64,000 bases of DNA. Origin: Ancistrus triradiatus (lineage: Eukaryota > Chordata > Actinopteri > Siluriformes > Loricariidae). The translations under genes and the position numbers were made by a program. The first letter of the stretch is position 1; each line of letters opens with the position of its first letter. A model generated the notes under the pieces. It searched no databases and had not been told where the DNA came from. It saw only the letters and a program-made list of their open reading frames with translations. The stretch spans positions 62,001 to 126,000 of the forward strand of contig JAJAGP010000221.1 of assembly GCA_025084515.1 (NCBI GenBank). Direction: 5' to 3'. Positions 56,784 through 64,000 of the stretch are shown here, in pieces.

Positions 56784-58027
56784 CAGTGGGTCAAAAAAGT
56801 ATTTAGTCAGTCACTGATTGTGCAAGTTCTCCTACTTAGAAAGATGAGAGACGTCTGTAATTTTCATTATAGGTACACTTCATTGTAGGATTTTTCAAGA
56901 ATTTAATTGGAAAATGGTGGAAAATAAGTATTTGGTCACCCACAAACAAACAAGATTTCTGGCTCTCACCGACCTGTAAGAACTTCTTTAAGAAGCTCTT
57001 CTGTCCTCCACTCGTTACCTGTATTAATGGCACCTATTTGACCTCGTTATCTGTACAAAAGACACCTGTCCACAGCCTCAAACAGTCAGACTCCAAACTC
57101 AACCATGGCCAAGACCAAAGAGCTGTCGAAGGACATCAGGAAGAAAATTGTGGACCTGCCCCAGGCTGGGAAGAGTGAATCTACAATAGGCAAGCAGGTT
57201 GGTGTGAATAAATCAACTGTGGGAGCAAGAAAATTGAAGACATACAAGACCATTGATAATGTCCCTCGATCTGGGGCCCCACGCAAGATCTCATCCTGTG
57301 GAGTCAAAATGATCATGAGAACGGTGAGCAAAAATCCCAGAACTACACGGAGGGACCTGATGAATGACCTGCAGAGAGCTGGGACCAAAGTAGCAAAGAC
57401 TACCATCAGTAACACACTATGCTGAGGGGGACTCAGATCCTGCAGTGCCAGGCGTGTCCCCCTGCTTAAGCCAGTACATGTCCAGGCCCATCTAAAGTTT
57501 GCCAGAGAGCATATGGATGATCCAGAAGAGGACTGGGAGAATATCAGATGAAACTTTTTGGTAAAAACTCAACTTGTTGTGTTGTAGGAAAAAGAATGCT
57601 GAGTTGCATCCCAAGAACACCATACCTACTGTGAAGCATGGGGGTGGAAACATCATACTTTTGGGCTGTTTTTCTGCAGAGGGGACAGGACGACTGATCA
57701 GTGTTAAGGGAAAAATCAACGGGCCATGTATCTTGAGACTTTAAGCCAAAACCTCCTTCCATCAGTGAAAGCATTGAAGATGGAACGTGGCTGGGCCTTC
57801 CAGCATGACAAGGTCTTCCAGCATAACTTTTGTTATTGACCAAATACTTATTTTCCACCATAATTTACAATTAAATTGTTTAAAAATCCTACAATGTGAT
57901 TTCCTGGATTTTTTTTTCTCATTTCTTTTTTGTATCTCAAAGTGTACCTATGATGAAAATTACAGACCTTTCTAAGTAGGAGAACTTGCACAATCAGTGA
58001 CTGACTAAATACTTTTTTGCCCCAGTG
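56784..58027 (+). mobile_element. Tc1/mariner element 6 (internally deleted)
   Basis: TA on both sides (56782-56783, 58028-58029). Ends CAGTGGGTCAAAAAAG and CTTTTTTGCCCCAGTG. 1244 bp. Confidence 0.93.
57105..57810 (+). pseudogene. Tc1 transposase, truncated
   Basis: MAKTKELSKDIRKKIVDLPQ with helix-turn-helix and DLMNDLQRAGTKVAKTTISN are readable to 57425 (stop TGA). After frame changes, a deletion of GTGGTC and the following bases near 57545 damages the first Asp motif, and the gene ends shortly after GWAFQHDK near 57810, missing the catalytic Glu. Inactive. Confidence 0.9.
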
Positions 58028-58140
58028 TATATAAGAATTAAACTGTTACCTAACTAATACGTGTATAATAATTGCTTAATTAAACAAAAGCTCCATATAA
58101 AAAATAAATTAATTAAAAAAAAAAAAAACATAAAATAAAA

Positions 58141-58464
58141 TATTGCAAACGTTTCGTCACCAGTCGAGGAGACATCATCAGTGCGGTTGTAGGTGCTGTT
58201 TCTTCTGAACATTTGCGTTGTTATAGATCATTGGTAACGTCGAGTGTTTTGATACAAAATTTGCGTCATGGAAGCAGCTGATTGGTTGGCTGATCAAAAT
58301 TTAGTGCGTCGTGGTCTAAAGGGGCCGTTGTGGTTTGAATTGGACGATTGTGATTGGTTGAAGGGAATGTCCTGCGCTGTGGTCAGATTTGGGCGATTGT
58401 GATTGGTTGAGAGGGATGTTCTGCGTTGTGGTCTGCGTTCCTGGCTGGTTTTGTCTTCTCATTT
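58141..58464 (-). repeat. Penelope-like terminal arm (downstream copy)
   Basis: Inverted copy of 59500-59873, about 90% alike. Contains CCAAT boxes (ATTGG on the + strand), which recur in a tandem unit of about 50 bp. Confidence 0.9.
58145..58186 (-). ncRNA. Hammerhead-ribozyme-like core, copy 1
   Basis: The minus strand reads CTGATGA, then TGTCTCC TCGACT GGTGAC, then GAAAC. CTGATGA and GAAAC are the two conserved hammerhead cores. Stem II can form GUC/GAC and CC/GG pairs with one U-U mismatch, plus one extra U after the first core. Stem I/III pairing is not clearly resolved. Hammerhead motifs are known in Penelope-like terminal repeats. Confidence 0.55.
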
Positions 58465-59490
58465 TCCGGAGCCTGAGGGGTTGATGCCAATGTGTTTGTT
58501 TATTGATGTTTTGGTGGAAAACCAAGCTTCAAGGAATTCTCTTTCTTTCCTTGTTCTTGCTCCCGTGATGATCTCTGTTGTGTCCCAGTTGAACTTGTGT
58601 CCTTCTTGGTCTTCGTGTACTGAGAGTAGGGAGAGTGGATCGTGTCTTCTAGTGGCTAACTGATTTTCATGTAATCTGGTCGATAATTTTCTTCCTGTTT
58701 GGCCAACGTAGTTTTTCTCACAGTCCCTGCATTGGATTTTATAGATGACGTTTGTTCTTTCCTCTTTTACTGGTTGTTCTTTTGGTTTTGACAGCATGGT
58801 CCTTATGGTCTTGGTTGGTTTGTGTGCCACTGTGATTCCACGTTGACGTAATAACCACGCTGCCATCTCTGAGATGTTTTGCACGTATGGTAGAGTTATC
58901 CTTTTGGTGGTTGTTTGTTCGGATTGTGTGTTGGAGGGTTTGCGTTTCATGGTTCTCCTGATAAAGCTCCGTGGGTATCCGTTTTTTAGGAAGGTTTGAT
59001 ATAGGTGTTTCTCCTCCTGTAGTTTTGCTTCTTCAGTGCTACAGTGGGTTTCTATTCTCTTGAATAGTGTTTTGATACAACTTTGTTTGTGACATCTTGG
59101 ATGATTGCTGCTGTAGTGTAGGATCTGATCAGTATGTGTTGATTTCCTGTAGACAGAAGTATGTAGTTCTCCATCTGTGGCCTTTGTGATGAGGACGTCC
59201 TGAGTTTCCATCGTGAATTTGATTCCGAAGAATGTGCTATCAAGTAGGTCATGTGTTCGTTGAATGTCCTGGGTTTTGATTATCACAAAGGTGTCGTCCA
59301 CATAGCGTACCCATAGTTTTGGATTAGTCTTTGGGACTGACTTCATGCTCCAGCTTCTGCATAATTATTTCTGCCAGGAGTCCTGATATAGGAGAACCCA
59401 TCGGTGATCCTTGAATTTGCTCGTAGATTTGTCCATCAAATTTGAAATAGGTTGACATACAAAGATCCAGTAGTTCACATACGCTAATGA
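58459..59490 (-). pseudogene. Penelope-like RT with GIY-YIG endonuclease, truncated
   Basis: The minus-strand frame from about 59490 reads CELLDLCMSTYFKFDGQIYE and QIQGSPMGSPISGLLAEII, a reverse transcriptase motif. A frameshift near 59340 leads to the second frame (open from 59346), with WVRYVDDTFVI (the RT active site, two Asp). About 130 residues on is the endonuclease: NVIYKIQCRDCEKNYVGQTG, then RKLSTRLHEN, and ERE-LEAWF near the end. The CX2C pair (Cys-Arg-Asp-Cys) sits inside the GIY-YIG motif as usual in Penelope-like elements. The upstream part of RT is missing. The frame stops (TGA) exactly where the terminal arm begins (58459). Confidence 0.92.
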
Positions 59491-59499
59491 GAACTAGGG

Positions 59500-59873
59500 A
59501 AATGAGAAGACAAAACAAAAGAAGACAAAACCAGCCAGGAACGCAGACCGCAACGCAGAACATCCCTCGCAAATTTTGCCCAATTCTGACCACAACTCAG
59601 AACATTCCCTTCAACCAATCACAATCTCCCAATTCAGACCACAGCGCAGGACATTCCCTTCAACCAATCACAATCGCCCAATTCAAACCACAACGGCCCC
59701 TTCAGACCACTATATTTTGATCAGCCAACCAATCAGCTGCTTCCATGATGCAAATTTTGTATCAAAACACTCGACATACCAATGATCTATAACAACGCAA
59801 GTGTTCAGAAGAAACAGCACCTACAACCGCACTGATGATGTCTCCTCGATTGGTGACGAAACGTTTGCAATAT
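59500..59873 (+). repeat. Penelope-like terminal arm (upstream, inverted copy)
   Basis: Reverse complement of 58141-58464, longer by one extra tandem unit (units of about 50 bp carrying CAACCAATCACAATC at about 59612, 59660; the third CCAAT at 59728). Confidence 0.9.
59829..59870 (+). ncRNA. Hammerhead-ribozyme-like core, copy 2
   Basis: CTGATGA at 59832-59838 and GAAAC at 59858-59862, with the same stem II arms as copy 1; the loop differs by one base (TCGATT instead of TCGACT). Confidence 0.55.
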
Positions 59874-60480
59874 GATTGCCAAGCTCGGAGACCAACCCAG
59901 AACCAACCAACTCAACCCGGGCTACCAATATTCAAAATTCTTTCAAAATAAAATATATTAATATATACTACAATAAAGGGAATGCAAGATGGTGAAGAGA
60001 CTAATAAAATGGAGAATATAAAACTATAGTATATAAGACAATAGTATATATAATAAATAAGAAAATAAATATAATAACATAAAGAATATGAGTGAGTTTC
60101 AGCACTATTTTAGTCCATTTTAGTCTGAGTCACTAGCTGTGGGCATTTCTACTAGTTGTTATACTAGTCAGTAGTTGTGGGCATTTACAATTTTTGCACA
60201 AAAAAATGCAAATTAAGTTTCAATCCACTATAGTTTTTAGAAAGAAGGAAGGTAAGAAAGAAAATGAGAAAGAAAGAAAGAATGTATGGATGCATGGCAG
60301 AATGAAAGAAAGAATAAAAGTCAGTAGCATGCTCCTGGCTGGTGGTGCCCCTACAGACAGCAGCCCTCCACCACTAAAACCCAGAGCAGAACAAGATGGG
60401 ATAAACAGTACAAATAAAAGAAAATAAAAGGAGTAAACAAATAAGAAGTAAAACTAATCCTGTCTGAATGAGGCTTTGTA
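59874..60480. other. Intronic, AT- and GAAA-rich, nothing coding
   Basis: GAAAGAAA runs at about 60240-60320 (with AATGTATGGATGCATGGCAG and AATGAAAGAAAGAATAAAAG) are a further part of the GAAA composite array. Confidence 0.5.
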
Positions 60481-60498
60481 CAAATCGAATGCAGGTAT

Positions 60499-60499
<1 letters not shown>

Positions 60500-60533
<34 letters not shown>
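60500..60533 (+). repeat. (CA)n microsatellite
   Basis: CA array of about 34 bp. Confidence 0.95.
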
Positions 60534-60536
<3 letters not shown>

Positions 60537-60879
60537 CCATTACTGCAGCAACACACTGTTTGAAAGTGAAGTGTGTGTGACTGTAGCGTGTAATTGCGTT
60601 TTCAGGCGGACATGATTGCGGTATGAACTCCGACACCGTGTGTGTTCTGTACGAATGTTTTTGTTCCTGCATCTCGACAGACGGTGCAGTCGAGTGTGTG
60701 AACGATCGCTCGGTATTAAAGCAGACATCGGAATGTTTACACACACACAACCTGAGATCAAAGTGGCGTCACCCTTAATGTAGCTTTGATGTTTTTCGAG
60801 CTGTTTGTTCTTCTCTAGCAGCATAAACCTGGTGATAGGTTCTGGCTTGCAGGAGTTCTGATTCATCCCGGAGGTCCGG

Positions 60880-60950
60880 CAGTGCAAGGCAGGAATCAGT
60901 ACAGAGTGCCGGTCCATCACGGGCACAATTTAGAGATTCCAGCTGACCTC
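60880..60950 (-). mobile_element. SINE tail fragment
   Basis: GCAAGGCAGGAATCAGTACA, GAGTGCCGGTCCATCACGGG and CACAATTTAGAG resemble the complement of the 3' region of the SINE at 31728. Confidence 0.5.
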
Positions 60951-61426
60951 AGAGAGTCAAACTCAGGGTCCAGCTGTGAGGAAACAGCCCTGGTGTATAT
61001 GATTTTTTTTTTTTTTTTTCATTCATTTAAAATCCAGTGTGATTGTTGTTTTTTTAGGTACTGTAATGATTTTTTAAATATATCGACAACATATGCTTTA
61101 AATCACGCTGAAATATTTTATATTATTACATATTTAAGGTTCGACATCTGTCCCTGAAAGCGAGTTCTGCATCTGCTGCAAAGCATGTGGGCTTTAATGA
61201 GATTTTTTTAGTCGGTCTAATAAATGAACACTCTTGTCGTAAATTATTTGGGTTTTGCTCTGCTGCAGATTTTCCGGACAAGACTTTGTTCCAAACAAAA
61301 TCGTAAATTAGAAATGAAAATTATTAAAATCAGTTTTAGATAAATGAGCTGATAAAGAGGCATAAAGAATGAAGAATTATCGGAAAAAAAGTCCGTCTCC
61401 CCATGCATTCTGGCGATAATCAAATA
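60951..61426. other. Intronic, nothing recognised
   Basis: A T-run at 61002-61019; otherwise nothing recognised. Confidence 0.4.
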
Positions 61427-61981
61427 CCGTATTTTCCGGGCTAAGACGCAATATCAACGATCGGCTGCTAACGGGTATATTTTCAAACATAAAGCGCACC
61501 GGGTTATAAGGTGCATTAAATGAAACAAAACTCTTAAGTTCCGTCGGAAACTCAGTTTGGTCTTCTTTACCTGGCGTAAGGTGTCTTCTTGCTTCCTCCA
61601 GTTCCGTACCATTGATTCGTTAATGTTGAATTCTCTCGCAGCTGCTCTATGTCCATGTTGTACTGCGTGACTGATAGCGTTGTGTTTGAAATCCGCTTCG
61701 AAAATAAATGAATGAATGCATGTAGCCTAATGCTGAAGCACATACCGTATTACTCCGTGATACTGCGCACTACGGTTGCCGTAAGCTTCGTAACTTACCA
61801 AGGCCGTGCTAAAACATTTTGACAGATTTATGAGCGCCGTGTACCATCTACAATCGGTTGTAGGTCAGAAGGCTCAACCAGAATTAATTCATACATTAGA
61901 CGCACCGCATTTAAAGGCGCACTGTCGATTTTTGAGAAAATTAAAGGATTTTAAGTGCGACTTATGGTCCGAAAAATACGG
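61427..61981 (-). mobile_element. Pogo-like non-autonomous transposon
   Basis: The 555-bp element has inverted ends CCGTATTTTCCGGGCTAAG and its imperfect complement CTTATGGTCCGAAAAATACGG, flanked by TA (61425-61426, 61982-61983). Inner sub-terminal repeats (GCGCACCGGGTTATAAGG and GACGCACCGCATTTAAAGGC) also appear. It carries only a DNA-binding fragment of a transposase. Confidence 0.85.
61559..61696 (-). pseudogene. Transposase DNA-binding fragment (pogo-type HTH)
   Basis: 46 codons read on the minus strand: ADFKHNAISHAVQHGHRAAA, then REFNINESMVRNWRKQEDTL and RQVKKT. This resembles the N-terminal helix-turn-helix (BrkDBD/CENP-B-type) of the pogo-like transposases common in fish and corals. 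The rest of the gene, including the DDE catalytic domain, is absent. There is no start codon in the frame immediately upstream. Confidence 0.75.
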
Positions 61982-62068
61982 TACCATGGTTATTTTGTCT
62001 TTGTAAACTGTAAACACTGTAATTAAATTGTAGGACTTGCTGGCATTGATTTAGTCAAGTTTGAGAAG

Positions 62069-62480
62069 TCACCAGAACCTGAACCTGAATTTCTGATGCT
62101 TGGAAAAAAGACTGTTTGAAATTTGGTGCTATTGAAATTTTTCATTGTGAACATTTAGATACTTTGGGCTTTGAAATTTCATTTTAAAAATGTAGGTCAT
62201 AAAAATTCAAGTCATGGAAATTCAGGTAAAAAATTCTGGTTGAAAAATTCATGATGAGAAATTAAGGTTGAAAAATTCAGGTTGTGAAATTCAGATTCAG
62301 AAATTCAGGTAAAAGTCAAAAAATGTTTTAATTTTTATTTTTTTACTTGAATTTCCATGACCTGAATTACTTTGACCTGAAATTTTGGTTACTTGAATTT
62401 TTTTAAACTGAAATTTCAAGATCCAAAATTCAAAAAGATCTCTCAGTGACACAGTTCATTAACAACACTAACTTTAAGAG
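62069..62480 (+). repeat. Foldback-family repeat, copy C (right end lost)
   Basis: Starts TCACCAGAACCTGAACCTGA then ATTTCTGATGCTTGG, carries AAATTCAGGTNNN units (about 62200-62310) and then complementary units (62340-62400). The right terminal sequence is missing; it ends near TCTCTCAGTGACACAGTTC. Confidence 0.7.
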
Positions 62481-63585
62481 AAGAGGTTTCTGAATTGTGC
62501 AGTTCAGTAATGTAATTAGGTTGGGTCACAGAGGTGCTCGTTTAGCTTTGGGACTGCACTTCTGCTATTTACAAGCTTTCCTGTGAGTTTCCACTTGCAG
62601 CCTGTGTTTGAGAGGTGGGATGAACCCTTCGTAAACAAATGATGTTTTGTCTTGTTTAGAAATGAGAAGCGGTTTAAAATAGAGTCAACATGAACCCCCG
62701 AGAACGAAAAGGAAAGAGTTTGGACTTAACTGCGTCTCCAACAAACGCTCTGCAACAAAGAGAACGACGCAAGAATACAGAGTGTGATTGCTGCTCTGAG
62801 AAACACTTTGAGCCACTGATTGCTGTCGAATACAACACTCTGAGCAACAGCACGCTAGTTAAAATCTCCGCAGAACCTTCTGTGACTTACGTTCTTTTGG
62901 AAAACCAACAAAACGTGCAACGTCACTTTTTAACGAGGCTGTAAAACATAGGATTTATTCACCTATAACGACTTTAGATTCGATTAATAGACTGAAAGGC
63001 CAAAATCAAAAGACTGGAGGTTTAAATAAAACAGTGCTCCAGCCTGTGCTTTATGAATCTCTCTAATATTTGAGTCGTTTTTGGCAGATCTGAACTGAAG
63101 GACCGCTGTCATTTCCTTAATGCAGCTATAAATCCACTTAGGACGGTGTTGGCCTCAAACTTATCCCTGCTGATGGAAAAGTGGAGAGGAGCTCATCAAA
63201 GAGAGAGAGTGTTGGAGAGAGAGAGGGTCCTGATAACCAGGGCCAATTTCAGAGCAAATTGCATTTTAGAACGGGGCTGCAGATCTTTTTTTTTTTTTTT
63301 GTGGGTTAGTTATGCTACGAAATGCAGAAGAAAGAAAAACACAAGCACGTCACATGATGAAATTTTGCAAGCAGAATGACGTTTGTTTAAAGGACTGAGT
63401 TATACTCAAACAAAACTTGCAGATGTCCTGATGTTTCCTGTGCAAGTAGCCACAATGGTCAAAAGTTTGTGGACGCTCACCGGGACTGACAAGGTCGTAC
63501 GAAACCAATGTTTCTGTAAGATCTCTTCTGGTTCAGCTTTAGATTTTGGAACATGACTGCCAGGATTTCACATATTTTCTTAACC
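62481..63585. other. Intronic, nothing recognised
   Basis: An 84-codon open frame at 62690-62944 shows no recognisable family. Confidence 0.4.
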
Positions 63586-63589
63586 CTTT

Positions 63590-63687
63590 ATTTATTTATT
63601 TCTCTTTCTTTCTTTCTTTCTTTCTCAGTATATTCTTTAGCTTTTCTTTGTTTGTTTGTTTGTTTCTTTCTAAGTATTCTCTTAAGC

Positions 63688-63720
<33 letters not shown>

Positions 63721-64000
63721 TCAGTTTTGTCTTTATCCTTTCTATCTTTTTTCTTTCTTTCTTTCTTTCTTTCTTTCTCGGTATATTCTTTAGCATTTCT
63801 TTGTTTGTTTGTTTGTTTCTTTCTTTCTTTCTAAGTATTCTCTTTACTTTCTTTCTTTGTCAGTTTTGTCTTTATCCTTTCTATCTTTTTTATTTCTTTT
63901 TTTCTCAGTATTCTCTTTAGACTTTCTTTCTTTCTCAGTTTTGTCTTTATCCTTTCTATCTTTTTTATTTCTTTTTTTCTCAGTATTCTCTTTAGACTTT
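63590..64000 (+). repeat. (CTTT)n composite array, continues past the window
   Basis: TTTCTTTC runs separated by TCAGTATTCTCTTTAG-like and TCAGTTTTGTCTTTATCC phrases repeat about every 60-115 bp. Long Phe/Leu/Ser frames are artefacts. Confidence 0.9.

Larger units (their letters stand above)
58141..59873 (-). mobile_element. Penelope-like element with inverted terminal arms
   Basis: A 5'-truncated Penelope-like retroelement on the minus strand: partial reverse transcriptase plus GIY-YIG endonuclease, between two inverted arms (58141-58464 and 59500-59873). The arm downstream of the coding part has the same sense as the gene; the upstream arm is inverted. Both carry hammerhead-like cores. This matches the family's known pseudo-LTR behaviour. 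Confidence 0.9.
26805..64000 (+). other. neto1: neto1 intron 4 (partial, extends past window)
   Basis: After exon 4 no sequence resembling the CUB2, LDLa, transmembrane or cytoplasmic parts of NETO1 could be read on the + strand. The rest of the window is therefore inferred to be intron 4, longer than 37 kb, filled with repeats and transposons listed separately. A very diverged or very short exon could have been missed. Confidence 0.6.

Noticed and set aside
63546..63920. 124-codon Phe/Leu/Ser frame
   Set aside because: Translation of the CTTT array.

Overview
The window looks like ray-finned fish (teleost) genomic DNA. The evidence is a vertebrate neto1 gene with GT-AG introns, many Tc1/mariner elements of the types common in fish, tRNA-derived fish SINEs, a Penelope-like retroelement, a gypsy-type LTR element and abundant (CA)n, (ATT)n and (GAAA)n arrays. 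An otophysan such as a catfish is possible, but the species cannot be fixed from the sequence. No bacterial features, RNA genes or CRISPR arrays were seen.

The only host gene I can support is the 5' part of neto1 (neuropilin and tolloid-like 1, an auxiliary subunit of kainate/NMDA receptors) on the + strand. Four coding exons (20574-20601, 24320-24373, 24998-25132, 26556-26804) join with matching phases into 155 codons plus one base, covering the signal peptide and the whole first CUB domain. The second CUB, LDLa, transmembrane and cytoplasmic exons were not found, so intron 4 appears to run from 26805 past the window end (more than 37 kb). A GC-rich 5' UTR/promoter region lies at about 19.88-20.57 kb.

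Region by region: 0-19 kb upstream is repeat debris (a 315-bp palindrome, a foldback repeat family with degenerate TCAGG-type repeats, a nested inverted repeat holding a Tc1 element at 3-6.8 kb, and several old Tc1 relics) plus long stretches with nothing recognisable. 19.5-26.8 kb is neto1 exons 1-4, with a Tc1 copy in intron 1 and an (ATT)n block and a (TG)n tract in intron 3; the (TG)n directly forms the exon 4 splice acceptor. 27-36 kb is mostly minisatellite-like tandem repeats and SINEs. 36-47 kb holds Tc1 relics, a solo LTR with a target-site duplication and a possible 3-nt exon. 47-60 kb is a GAAA-rich repeat region containing three Tc1 copies (one broken by a SINE), a gag-derived element and a Penelope-like element with inverted terminal arms that carry hammerhead-like cores. 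61-64 kb has a pogo-like non-autonomous transposon, a third foldback-family copy and a (CTTT)n array.

Mobile-element proteins here are all broken by frameshifts, stops or deletions; no intact transposase or reverse transcriptase was found. The most interesting points are the neto1 exon 4 acceptor built from a TG microsatellite with an in-frame upstream alternative, the hammerhead-like cores in the Penelope-like arms, the gag/Ser-rich repeat element open on both strands, and the TCAGG foldback family.
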